Origin: an uncultured Acetatifactor sp.
GTDB taxonomy: Bacteria; Bacillota; Clostridia; Lachnospirales; Lachnospiraceae
Reading direction: 5' to 3'
NCBI GenBank assembly: GCA_910578215.1
Contig: CAJTPH010000038.1
Span: 1 to 35,553, forward strand
Length of the DNA stretch: 35,553 bases
Shown: positions 1-8,017 of the stretch, in pieces
Layout of the letters: each line of letters opens with the position of its first letter
How positions within the stretch are numbered: the stretch's first letter is position 1
Translations under genes and position numbers: made by a program
The notes under the pieces: model-generated
Database searches by the model: none
Seen by the model: only the letters and a program-made list of their open reading frames with translations
What the model was told of the DNA's origin: nothing

Positions 1-2
1 GC

Positions 3-440
3 AGGGAGGACCCTGCAATCAGGCTGGACGACGGGACGGAGAAGATTTTCCTCAACACAAAGGGAAGAAGGGAGGCGGCATCCGAACCGGAGGAGGTTGG
101 GGAAGATTTATGGAACCTGTTGGGATATTTGGAGGGAGCGGCGCCCTGCGACGCCTACACGGAAGAACTGGACAAGGCGGTGAGGGCGGCAAGGGAGCAC
201 AGGGAATGGAGGCGTGATTATATGAAGCTGGAAGTGATGAGATGGGACATGATAAGAAAAGGAAGAACGGAAGTGCTTATTAGTCAGGTATACCGGAAAA
301 TTATGAAGGGAAAGGCACTTGAGGAAATAGCGGAGGATCTGGAGGAGGAAGCAGACAAAATAAAACCCATTTATGATGCGGTGATGAAATATTATCCGGA
401 CGATGATTTGGATAAGATTTTTGAGGAGCTGAAAGTCTGA
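3..440 (+). CDS. Rpn-family (PD-(D/E)XK) recombination-promoting nuclease/putative transposase, C-terminal part
   Basis: The reading frame is open from the first bases of the window to the TGA at 438-440, so only the C-terminal end is present (about 145 residues). Translation upstream of the first TTG gives IFLNTKG, a short motif I associate with Rpn/transposase_31-like proteins, followed by a charged helical region rich in Glu and Lys. In this family the catalytic PD-(D/E)XK core is N-terminal and would lie outside the window, so activity cannot be judged. These proteins are usually multi-copy and associated with horizontal exchange. A strong terminator follows at once. The family call rests on this motif and the overall character, hence moderate confidence. 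Confidence 0.6.
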   Translation, partial: REDPAIRLDDGTEKIFLNTKGRREAASEPEEVGEDLWNLLGYLEGAAPCDAYTEELDKAVRAAREHREWRRDYMKLEVMRWDMIRKGRTEVLISQVYRKIMKGKALEEIAEDLEEEADKIKPIYDAVMKYYPDDDLDKIFEELKV

Positions 441-491
441 GGTAATGTCATTTTAGTACTGGCTGATTTCCGGGACCGATCTATTAAAATC

Positions 492-545
492 AAAAAGGCG
501 CTGTCGCCTGGCTGAAAAATTTCAGCCGGTGCGGCAGTGCCTTTT
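492..545 (+). terminator. Rho-independent terminator after the Rpn gene
   Basis: A long hairpin pairs AAAAGGCGCTGTCGC..GGCTGAAA with TTTCAGCC..GCGGCAGTGCCTTTT, using a few G-U pairs, and ends in a T run. It has A and T tracts on both sides, so it may also work for the opposite-strand gene that ends at 619. Confidence 0.75.
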
Positions 546-618
546 AAGCTTTGTAACCCATGCTGCTATGGACAAATCCCTTTAATGGACAAAACCACTT
601 TATATAAAGGCTTCCGGT

Positions 619-1752
619 TTACATTGTGGGGTTGCTGGCAGGCTGGTCGTAAGCATTCTCATATGCGGGTTCAACAGGGTTGTGCTCTGGGGTGCTGTTG
701 TAGCGCAGCTGTAAAAATTCTGCCCGGTTCTTATTAAAGAGACTTTTCAGTTCGTCAGAGTATCCTACCACGATCCAGGGACAGGTAGTGTTCAGACGCC
801 TGAGAATTTCCTGTGCCGCAGCCTCGTTGGGAACGTCAATATTCAGGGAATTCTTGTAGCCCTCCACGAAATAGACCACACTGTAGGTGGTGCCGGTCTT
901 GATGCCGTTGGTGCGGTGCGTGGTGGTATTCTGGTAAGTCCACATGACTTTGTTGTGGGGAATCGCTCTGTAGTCGGCGCCCGAATGATAATAGGTCATA
1001 AGACGCCCCATCTTTATGTCGTCATTTTTTGTAATATTCTGGGCAGCGGCGTAATCGGATTCAACGTAGGAGTCTGTGTAGCCGGAAATCCGAATGTCTT
1101 CGCGCAGCTTTTTCAAGAAGCCGCCTGTTTTTCCTTTGATAATTCTGTAAACGCCGGCGATAATCAACACTATGCCTCCAAAGAATACCAGACAGAAAAT
1201 GGTGCCCATGCTGAAGGAATCATGATAAAATTCTATGTAGTAGGGCAGCGTAAGCTCGTCGATTTCCTCGTCCGTCCACTCCGCATCCTTGAAGTACTCT
1301 TTGAAATAGTGATATTCTTCCTTGCCCAGCTTTTTGATTTTTCCTATGTAATGGATTCCCGGTTTGGTGAGCAGCAGATTTGCCGTATTATCCGCCATCT
1401 GTTCCATGCGTTTCTCATAGGAAGGGGGAACCTTGATACTCATATAGCGGCTGTCTAAGGAATATTCATCGCCGGTAGAGATAACATAGTAAAGACTCGT
1501 AGTTTTTTTGGCGTTAGTTTTTGTGTTGCGCTCGTATTCTTCCAGAAAGCAGCCAAAATTTGCGGTGAGATCAATCTCTACAAGCTGGGATTTGATTTCG
1601 TCGGGAGCAAGCTGCGTGAAGTCTGCGTAGCCGAAGATCGTGTAAAACACGTTCTGCGCCTGCAGGACGACCATTGCTATACCGATCAGTATGAAAAGAA
1701 CGGCAAGGGTAATACATTTTTTAAATGAAGCTTTTTTTAATTTCTCAAACAT
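619..1752 (-). CDS. Unrecognised two-helix membrane protein
   Basis: This 377-residue protein is not one I recognise with certainty. It has a hydrophobic helix at about residues 12-32, a predicted extracytoplasmic segment of roughly 145 residues, a second hydrophobic helix at about 180-206, and a C-terminal soluble domain with many Tyr, Asn and Thr. The tail (last ~20 residues) is Pro/Asn-rich and looks disordered. The start is well set: AGGGAGGATAAAA precedes the ATG. A sigma-A-like promoter and a 10-bp hairpin lie upstream. It stands alone between the Rpn remnant and pepF, transcribed divergently from pepF. No catalytic motif is visible; a sensory or scaffolding membrane role is only a guess. 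Confidence 0.6.
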   Translation of the reverse strand: MFEKLKKASFKKCITLAVLFILIGIAMVVLQAQNVFYTIFGYADFTQLAPDEIKSQLVEIDLTANFGCFLEEYERNTKTNAKKTTSLYYVISTGDEYSLDSRYMSIKVPPSYEKRMEQMADNTANLLLTKPGIHYIGKIKKLGKEEYHYFKEYFKDAEWTDEEIDELTLPYYIEFYHDSFSMGTIFCLVFFGGIVLIIAGVYRIIKGKTGGFLKKLREDIRISGYTDSYVESDYAAAQNITKNDDIKMGRLMTYYHSGADYRAIPHNKVMWTYQNTTTHRTNGIKTGTTYSVVYFVEGYKNSLNIDVPNEAAAQEILRRLNTTCPWIVVGYSDELKSLFNKNRAEFLQLRYNSTPEHNPVEPAYENAYDQPASNPTM

Positions 1753-1782
1753 TTTTATCCTCCCTCTCAGAATAGAATTAAG

Positions 1783-1813
1783 ATCATAGAAAATGCAGAG
1801 CAGTTTCTATGAT
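1783..1813 (-). repeat. Perfect 10-bp hairpin in the leader of the 619-1752 gene
   Basis: ATCATAGAAA (1783-1792) and TTTCTATGAT (1804-1813) are perfect inverted repeats with an 11-base loop. The hairpin lies between the predicted promoter and the ribosome binding site, so it could be an operator or an mRNA stem. Confidence 0.45.
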
Positions 1814-1831
1814 AAAAACACCATATTATTA

Positions 1832-1860
1832 ACTTTACCACATCCCGGCGGCAGGTGCAA
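1832..1860 (-). promoter_or_regulatory. Predicted sigma-A promoter for the minus-strand membrane protein
   Basis: On the minus strand, TTGCAC (1860-1855) is followed after 17 bases by TAAAGT (1837-1832). Spacing and position, about 80 bases before the start codon, fit a housekeeping promoter. Confidence 0.45.
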
Positions 1861-1958
1861 TATGACTTGCAAATAAAATAGTGTATAAAAGTAAGACCAA
1901 AATTTGGGTAAAAAATATATAAAAGGTACGGTTTAAATAAAGGCAAATCGGTTATGTA

Positions 1959-1987
1959 TTTACATAAGAAAAGAAATCATGTAAAAT
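1959..1987 (+). promoter_or_regulatory. Predicted sigma-A promoter for the M3 peptidase gene
   Basis: TTTACA (1959-1964), 17-base spacer, TAAAAT (1982-1987). Transcription would start near 1994, so the message would begin almost directly with the GCGCCC-TTTG-GGGCGC hairpin at 2001-2016, just before the ribosome binding site. Confidence 0.5.
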
Positions 1988-2035
1988 AAGAAGACAGTGA
2001 GCGCCCTTTGGGGCGCGGAAAAGAGGAAAAGAAGT

Positions 2036-3709
2036 ATGAAATTTAAGGACATGCCTTATGAGCGCGTGGATTTTGACAGGGTGGAGAAAGAGATGAAGGC
2101 TCTCATGGAGGAGTTTGACGCGGCGAAAAGCGGCGAGGAGCAGTTTGAGGTACACCGGAAGTATTATAAGCTGACGGACCAGGTGGAAACTGCCATGACC
2201 ATCGTCCATATCCGTTACGATGCGGACACCTCCGATGAATTTTACAGCAAGGAGCATGAATTTTATGACGAGAAGGGACCTGTTTACAGCAATCTGGTGC
2301 TGGAGTATCAGAAGAAGCTGTATGCCTCTCCCTATAGAAGCTATCTGGAGGAGAAGATAGGCTCCGTGGCGTTTAAAAATATGGAGATTGCACAGAAGGC
2401 CATGGATGAAAAGCTGATTCCCCTGATGCAGGAGGAAAATGCGCTGGTTCTGGAATATAACAAGATTATCGCCAGCGCAAAGATACAGTTTGACGGCAAG
2501 GAGTTAAATCTTTCCCTGCTGCGCCCTTATCGCGTAAGCCCTGACCGCAGCGTGAGAGCTGCCGCCTGGAAGAAGACCAGCGAATTCTATGAGGAAAATG
2601 CGGAAAAGCTGGATGAGATATTCGACAAGCTGGTGAAAAACCGCACCGAGCAGGCGAAAAAGATGGGATATGAAAATTATCTGGAGCTGGGCTATTACCG
2701 CATGAACCGGAATTGTTACGGCCAGAAGGAGGTGGAAGCCTTCCGCAGTCAGGTTAAGGAGTTCTTTGTCCCCTTTGCGGAGCGGCTGCATGACCGCAGG
2801 AGAGCGCGCCTTGGGCTGGATAAGCTTAAGTTTATCGATGCGTCGGTTTATTTTAAGGACGGCAACCCCGCGCCTGTGGGCACCCCTGACGAGATTCTGG
2901 CGGCGGGACAGAAAATGTACAGCGAGCTGTCCCCGGAGACAAAGGAATTTTATGATTTCATGATGGAAAACGAGCTGTTCGATGTGCTGGGACGCAAATC
3001 CAAACGCGCGGGCGGCTATATGACCTATATGCCCGTTTACAGCTCGCCCTTTGTCTTTGCCAACTTTAACGGCACCAGCGGGGATGTGGACGTGATCACC
3101 CATGAGTGCGGACATGCCTTCCAGGGATACCTTTCCGGAAAGGACCCTATAAGGGAGCACAGCAACATTGGCATGGAGACGGCGGAGATTCATTCCATGG
3201 CTATGGAATTCTTTACCCAGAAATGGATGCCGCTCTTTTTTGGAGAGCGCTCCGGCGATTATATTGAGATGCACCTGGAGGATTCCGCGGCGTTTATCCC
3301 CTACGGCTGTATGGTAGACGAATTCCAGCACATCATTTATGAAAATCCCGGAATGACTCCCGCCCAGCGTCATGCGGCATGGCTGGAGCTGGAGAAGGAG
3401 TACAGGCCCCATCAGGATTATGAGGATGACGCCTTCTATGGAAAGGGAGGCTATTGGCAGAATCAGCTGCATATTTACAATTACCCGCTTTATTATATCG
3501 ATTACTGTCTGGCACAGACCTGCGCCCTGCAGTACAAGGTGTGGATGGACGAGAACTTTGAAGCCGCATGGGAGAGCTACCTGAAGCTCTGCAGACTTTC
3601 CGCAAGCGATTTTTACACCAATATGATCAAGGAAGTGGGTCTGATGAGCCCCTTTGAGCCGGGATGCCTCAAAAATATTGTAGAAAAACTTGAAAAATAT
3701 GTGAAATAG
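2036..3709 (+). CDS. pepF: M3-family oligoendopeptidase (PepF type)
   Basis: A 557-residue cytoplasmic zinc metallopeptidase that would degrade short peptides. The HECGH motif (about residues 356-360) supplies two zinc ligands and the catalytic Glu; a downstream GMETAEIHS segment carries the likely third Glu ligand (about 384). Length and the helical N-terminal half match the M3 family. An in-frame GTG at 1997 would add 13 residues, but that extension is encoded by a GC-rich hairpin; I prefer the ATG at 2036, preceded by a purine-rich GAGGAAAAGAAG stretch. It has its own promoter. Peptide nutrition or turnover is the likely role; the substrate cannot be read from the sequence. Confidence 0.92.
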   Translation: MKFKDMPYERVDFDRVEKEMKALMEEFDAAKSGEEQFEVHRKYYKLTDQVETAMTIVHIRYDADTSDEFYSKEHEFYDEKGPVYSNLVLEYQKKLYASPYRSYLEEKIGSVAFKNMEIAQKAMDEKLIPLMQEENALVLEYNKIIASAKIQFDGKELNLSLLRPYRVSPDRSVRAAAWKKTSEFYEENAEKLDEIFDKLVKNRTEQAKKMGYENYLELGYYRMNRNCYGQKEVEAFRSQVKEFFVPFAERLHDRRRARLGLDKLKFIDASVYFKDGNPAPVGTPDEILAAGQKMYSELSPETKEFYDFMMENELFDVLGRKSKRAGGYMTYMPVYSSPFVFANFNGTSGDVDVITHECGHAFQGYLSGKDPIREHSNIGMETAEIHSMAMEFFTQKWMPLFFGERSGDYIEMHLEDSAAFIPYGCMVDEFQHIIYENPGMTPAQRHAAWLELEKEYRPHQDYEDDAFYGKGGYWQNQLHIYNYPLYYIDYCLAQTCALQYKVWMDENFEAAWESYLKLCRLSASDFYTNMIKEVGLMSPFEPGCLKNIVEKLEKYVK

Positions 3710-3732
3710 CTTTCTTTTTTCCGGGAAATAAG

Positions 3733-3823
3733 ATAAAATGACCTTATTCGCGGCAGAAGACGTCCGAATGGACATCAAGTATAATTGCGGAGCAATTATA
3801 ATAAAATGACCTTATTCGCGGCA
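3733..3823 (+). repeat. Two 23-bp direct repeats flanking a 9-bp palindrome
   Basis: ATAAAATGACCTTATTCGCGGCA occurs identically at 3733-3755 and 3801-3823, each followed by (g)gaagac. Between them are TATAATTGC-gga-GCAATTATA (3780-3800) and a small GTCC-gaat-GGAC hairpin (3762-3773). The segment sits between the M3 peptidase and the foldase gene. No clear intrinsic terminator was found here, so it may end the first transcript, control the second, or both. Confidence 0.7.
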
Positions 3824-3889
3824 GGAAGACAAAGCGGCTATGCGAAAGAATTTGAATGTTTTTGAAAGTATGCAGGAAGGAGCAGTTTA

Positions 3890-5560
3890 ATGTCTAATTC
3901 TAAAAATCCTAAAGATCCTAAAAATCAGGAAAATAAAGGGACAAAGGATACCGAAGAAAAACAAAGTAAAATAGTGACAAAATATGACAGGAAGGTAGAG
4001 AGAAGAAAGGAACAAAAGGCAAAGGAGGAAAGGGATAAAAAAATCAGCAGAATAACAGGTATTGTGCTGGCAGCAGCGCTGGTCTGTTTTGTGGCTTCCT
4101 TTCCGATCCGGACATTCCTCACGGTAAACGGCACTTATATCACCGTGGACGGCGAGAGCGTCAGCAGGGTGGAGTTCGATTATTATTATAATGTTGCCAT
4201 CAGCAATTACCTGAGCGGTCAGGGCGCTTGGCTTTATTATGCGGGCATAGATCTGTCAGGCGATCTCTCGCAGCAGATGTATTCCGAGGACATGTCGTTT
4301 AAGGATTTCTTTGACGAGATGGCGGTGGACCTGATGGCCCAGAACAAGGCTCTGGAAAAGGAAGGACGTGCGGCGGGCTTTACCTATGATACCGCCGAGA
4401 AATATAAGGAGTATATGGAATCTCTTAAGGAATACGCCTCAAAGGAGGGCGTCTCTGCAAGGGAATACATCCGGGGCACCTACGGCGCATACGCTACCGA
4501 GTCAAGAGTAAAGCCCTATGTGGAGGAGATGATGTACGCCAATGCGTATTATGAAAGCGTTGTGGAGGATATGGTCATCTCGCAGGATGAAATTGAGCAG
4601 TATTATAACGAGCATAAAAATAATTATGATCTGATTGACTTTCGCTTAAACAGCGTGTCTGCGGAGCTTCCCAAGGAGCCTACCGAGCTTGCGGACCCTG
4701 TAGAGTCAGCGGCTCCTGCGGAGTCAACAGCTCCTGCAGAGGGCGAGGGTTCCGGAACGGACGGCGCCGAAAGCGAGTATGAGCCCTCCGAGGCGGAGAT
4801 TGCAGCCGCTATGGAAAAGGCGAAGGCAGAGGCTGAAAATATGGAAAAGACCATAAAGACAGAGGGTAATCAGACGGTGGGCGCATTTTATTCAGATGTG
4901 CTTTATATACTGCGCGACTGGCTTTTTGCGGAGGAGAGAAATCCCGGCGATACCACTGTCATTGAGGATGCCTCATCCAACCGTTATTATGTGCTTGCAT
5001 TTGAAAAGCGTTACCGCAATGGGGCTCCCACTGTGGACGCGCGGGTGGTTATGACAAATAACGGTAACGGGCAGGAGATTTTGGACGAGTGGAAAAGCGG
5101 TGAGGCTACCGAGGCAAGCTTTGCCGAGCTGAGTGATAAGTACAATGACCCGGCGGTTACCGACGCGCAGGGAGGCTTATATGAGGAAATGCAGGTTTCT
5201 TATCTTGCCGCCGAGCTGGGGGATTGGTTTGGTGACAGCAGCCGTGTCAAAGGCGATACGGCGGTGATTTCTCCCGAAGGGGACACATATTCTTATGTTG
5301 TATATTACGTGGGGGCTAATAGGGAGGAGTGGATTGTCAACATTGAAAATACGCTTCGCTCCAGCCGGGCGTCAGAATATGCCGATAAGCTTGCGGAGAG
5401 CATAACTGTGGAGGATAAGAAGGGAAATCTGAATTACCTGAAGGTCTATGCAAAGAGGGAGGAAAATGCCCAGGCGGAGGGTGAAAACTCTCAGGGAGAG
5501 AATTCCCAGGGGGAGAATACTCCGGAGGATACGGCTTCCCCGGAGGGTTCCGGCGAGTAA
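3890..5560 (+). CDS. Membrane-anchored PrsA/SurA-like peptidyl-prolyl isomerase (foldase)
   Basis: A 556-residue protein with a highly charged Lys/Glu cytoplasmic N-terminus (residues 1-50), one hydrophobic segment (about 52-72) that anchors it, and a large extracytoplasmic part. The chain has a SurA-N-like helical region (about 85-250), an acidic Pro/Ala/Glu linker (about 262-305), and a parvulin-like region (about 375-480). It ends in a repetitive acidic GENSQGENSQGEN tail. Proteins of this kind help exported proteins fold at the membrane surface. There is no lipobox Cys, so it is held by an uncleaved helix rather than lipid. The parvulin part looks divergent, so isomerase activity is uncertain. 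The start is supported by GGAAGGAG. Confidence 0.75.
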   Translation: MSNSKNPKDPKNQENKGTKDTEEKQSKIVTKYDRKVERRKEQKAKEERDKKISRITGIVLAAALVCFVASFPIRTFLTVNGTYITVDGESVSRVEFDYYYNVAISNYLSGQGAWLYYAGIDLSGDLSQQMYSEDMSFKDFFDEMAVDLMAQNKALEKEGRAAGFTYDTAEKYKEYMESLKEYASKEGVSAREYIRGTYGAYATESRVKPYVEEMMYANAYYESVVEDMVISQDEIEQYYNEHKNNYDLIDFRLNSVSAELPKEPTELADPVESAAPAESTAPAEGEGSGTDGAESEYEPSEAEIAAAMEKAKAEAENMEKTIKTEGNQTVGAFYSDVLYILRDWLFAEERNPGDTTVIEDASSNRYYVLAFEKRYRNGAPTVDARVVMTNNGNGQEILDEWKSGEATEASFAELSDKYNDPAVTDAQGGLYEEMQVSYLAAELGDWFGDSSRVKGDTAVISPEGDTYSYVVYYVGANREEWIVNIENTLRSSRASEYADKLAESITVEDKKGNLNYLKVYAKREENAQAEGENSQGENSQGENTPEDTASPEGSGE

Positions 5561-5628
5561 CCGAAATTTTGCCGCAGGCAGCGGGCATTTAATTTTAGGT
5601 GTCCCGGAGCGGAATTGAATTTTGAATC

Positions 5629-5661
5629 AAAGGGCGGTGGGTTCCCTCACCGTCCTTTTTT
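5629..5661 (+). terminator. Rho-independent terminator after the foldase gene
   Basis: AAAGGGCGGTG pairs with CACCGTCCTTT (G-U allowed) around a short loop, followed by six T. It lies directly before the HAD gene, whose start codon is only about 20 bases downstream. Confidence 0.8.
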
Positions 5662-5681
5662 GAAGGATTGTGGAAAATAGT

Positions 5682-6506
5682 ATGGATGATAAGATTTTGG
5701 TTTTGGACATTGACGGAACGCTTACAAATTCCCAAAAGGAAATAAGCCCCACCACAAAGGCGGGGCTTATAAATATCATGGAGAGAGGGCATAGGATCAT
5801 ACTTGCGTCAGGGAGGCCCACTCCCGGTATGCGCCGCTACGAGGAGGAGCTGGAGCTGGAAAAATACGGGGGCTATCTGCTCTCCTTTAACGGGGCACGC
5901 ATTGTCGAATGCCAGTCAGGAGAGATCGTGTACCAGAGGACTCTCCCGCTGACGCTTCTGCCGGGGTTTTACGGCTTTGCCAAAAGAAACGGCTGCGGGC
6001 TGGTGACGTATCTGGGAGACGAGGTTATTTCTGCTTTTGAGCCGGATGAATATATCGAGCTTGAGGCGCGCATCAACAATATGCCTGTCCGCCAGGTGAA
6101 GAACTTTCTGAGCTTTGTGGATTTTGATATCAATAAATGCCTTATGACCGCCGAGCCGGATAAGGCGGCGGTGCTGGAAAAGGAGCTGCAGGAGAAATAC
6201 GGAGGCGTGGCAAGTATTTACCGCTCGGAGCCCTTTTTCATAGAGATCATGCCTAAAAATGTGGATAAGGCGTCGTCGCTGGACAAAATGCTTGAAACCA
6301 TCGGCATGACCAGGGAAAACGTGATCTGCTGCGGAGACGGTTTTAATGATGTGTCCATGATAAAATATGCCGGAATCGGAGTGGCGATGGGAAATGCCCA
6401 GCAGGCGGTAAAGGAAGTGGCGGATTATATTACCTCCACCAACGACGAGGACGGGCTGGTGCAGGTGATTGACAGATTTATTCTCGGCAGACAGGAGCAG
6501 GCATGA
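5682..6506 (+). CDS. Cof-type HAD-IIB family phosphatase
   Basis: A 274-residue soluble HAD hydrolase. Motif I DIDGTL is at residues 9-14, with Asp9 as nucleophile and Asp11 as acid/base. A late motif IV, GDGFNDVSM, carries the magnesium-binding Asp pair, and the region between is long enough for a C2B-type cap. Family members dephosphorylate sugar phosphates, flavin precursors or other small molecules; the substrate cannot be told. I chose ATG 5682, preceded by a GTGGA about 7 bases away, over GTG 5670, where the GAAGGA site would be too close. Its last codons overlap the cca start (ATGA), so the two are translationally coupled. Confidence 0.88.
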   Translation: MDDKILVLDIDGTLTNSQKEISPTTKAGLINIMERGHRIILASGRPTPGMRRYEEELELEKYGGYLLSFNGARIVECQSGEIVYQRTLPLTLLPGFYGFAKRNGCGLVTYLGDEVISAFEPDEYIELEARINNMPVRQVKNFLSFVDFDINKCLMTAEPDKAAVLEKELQEKYGGVASIYRSEPFFIEIMPKNVDKASSLDKMLETIGMTRENVICCGDGFNDVSMIKYAGIGVAMGNAQQAVKEVADYITSTNDEDGLVQVIDRFILGRQEQA

Positions 6507-7921
6507 AGTATGATAAGAAACCTGATTTAGAGCTTGAAAAAAATGATGAAGGCAAATTTGATATTGACACCGGAAAAAAGCGTGATATTAAAATAAATAT
6601 ACCCCCCAAGGCACAGTATATTATAAAGACAATCGAGGACGCAGGCTTTGAGGCATATGCTGTGGGCGGCTGTGTGAGGGATTCCCTGCTGGGCAGAGAG
6701 CCCCAGGACTGGGATATTACCACCTCCGCCAAACCCGGGCAGGTAAAGGCGCTTTTTCCCAGGACCGTGGATACCGGGCTGCAGCACGGCACGGTCACCG
6801 TGGTGCTGGACAGGGAGGGGTTTGAGGTTACGACCTACCGTGTGGACGGGAAATACGAGGACGGCAGGCATCCCAGGGAGGTCACGTTCACACCCAGTCT
6901 TGAGGAGGATTTAAAGCGCAGGGATCTTACCATAAACGCCATGGCATACAATGACACCAGGGGACTGGTGGACATTTTCGGCGGCCTTGAGGATATAGAG
7001 AAAAAAAGGGTGCGCTGTGTGGGTGATCCCCAAAGCCGGTTTCGGGAGGATGCCCTTCGCATTCTGCGTGCGATACGCTTTTCCGCCCAGCTTGGGTATG
7101 ACATCGAGGAGGAAACGCGGCAGGCGCTTGCGGAGCTGGCTCCCACCTTAAGCCGCATCAGCGCCGAGCGGATTCAGGCGGAGCTGGTCAAGCTGGTGAC
7201 CTCACCCAACCCCGATTATATCCGGGTGGCATACGAGACAGGGGTTACGAGGTTTTTTTTGCCGGAGCTGGACAGGGCCATGGAGACCCCTCAGAATCAT
7301 CCGCACCACTGTTATAATGTGGGGGAGCATATTCTGCATTCCCTGAAGACGGTTAGGGCGGATAAGGTGCTGAGGCTTGCCATGCTGTTTCACGATATCG
7401 GCAAGCCGGAGACAATGACGGCAGACCAGGAGGGAATCACGCATTTCCACGGGCATGCGCAGGTCAGTGCGGATATGGCAGGGGAGATTATGCGCCGCCT
7501 GAAATTTGACAATGATACTATGAACAGGGTCTGCAGGCTGGTGCTGTACCATGACTACTGCAACGGCGCCGTGCCGGATATGCGGCTGGTGCGCCGCGCC
7601 GTAAATAAAACGGGCGAGGATATTTTTTCCATGCTTTTTGAGGTTGCCCGTGCCGATATTATGGCCCAGAGCGATTATTGCAGACAGGAGAAGCTGGACA
7701 ATGTGGACCTTTGGCAGCGGCTTTTTGAGGAGATGCAGGCACAGAAGCAGTGCGTATCTCTGAAGTCCCTGGCTGTGACGGGCAATGATCTGATTGCGGC
7801 GGGCTGGGAGACGGGCAGGGGGATAGGGGAGGTTCTGCAGAAGCTCCTTGAGCTTGTCCTTGAGCAGCCCGAGTGTAATGTGAAGGAATATTTGCTGGCG
7901 GAAGCGGAAAAATATCGTTAA
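6503..7921 (+). CDS. cca: CCA tRNA nucleotidyltransferase with HD domain
   Basis: A 472-residue class II CCA-adding enzyme that builds or repairs the 3' CCA of tRNAs. The nucleotidyltransferase head shows VGGCVRD (about 54-60), the metal-binding DWD (69-71) and RRDLTINAMA (about 139-148). The neck follows, and an HD domain (FHDIG at about 296-300) gives a likely metal-dependent phosphohydrolase. The first 33 residues are polar, less conserved-looking and precede the usual family start. It overlaps the upstream HAD gene by 4 bases. A sporulation-type gene follows but appears to have its own promoter. Confidence 0.93.
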   Translation: MKYDKKPDLELEKNDEGKFDIDTGKKRDIKINIPPKAQYIIKTIEDAGFEAYAVGGCVRDSLLGREPQDWDITTSAKPGQVKALFPRTVDTGLQHGTVTVVLDREGFEVTTYRVDGKYEDGRHPREVTFTPSLEEDLKRRDLTINAMAYNDTRGLVDIFGGLEDIEKKRVRCVGDPQSRFREDALRILRAIRFSAQLGYDIEEETRQALAELAPTLSRISAERIQAELVKLVTSPNPDYIRVAYETGVTRFFLPELDRAMETPQNHPHHCYNVGEHILHSLKTVRADKVLRLAMLFHDIGKPETMTADQEGITHFHGHAQVSADMAGEIMRRLKFDNDTMNRVCRLVLYHDYCNGAVPDMRLVRRAVNKTGEDIFSMLFEVARADIMAQSDYCRQEKLDNVDLWQRLFEEMQAQKQCVSLKSLAVTGNDLIAAGWETGRGIGEVLQKLLELVLEQPECNVKEYLLAEAEKYR

Positions 7922-7930
7922 AAGCCTATA

Positions 7931-7960
7931 ACATACTTTCAGAATTCCTCTCATATGATA
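7931..7960 (+). promoter_or_regulatory. Possible sporulation (sigma-E/sigma-K) promoter for the CotS-like gene
   Basis: CATATGATA (7952-7960) fits the mother-cell -10 pattern CATAnnnTA exactly, and AC at 7935-7936 lies 15 bases upstream, as in sigma-K promoters; ACATACTT is a partial sigma-E -35 match. The position, about 60 bases before the start of a spore-coat-type gene, makes it plausible, but the match is short. Confidence 0.35.
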
Positions 7961-8017
7961 GGTTATGAACCAAGAGAAAACGGTTTAAGTACGAAACCAA
8001 TCAGGAGGGGTCTGCAA

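Noticed and set aside
1997..2035. Upstream GTG start for the M3 peptidase
   Set aside because: It would be translated from a GC-rich hairpin just after the predicted transcription start, with no ribosome binding site.
2504..3778. 424-codon minus-strand frame opposite pepF
   Set aside because: Shadow of the M3 peptidase gene; no start signal.
3733..3823. CRISPR-like direct repeats
   Set aside because: Only two copies, with a palindromic spacer and no cas genes; better read as a local duplication.
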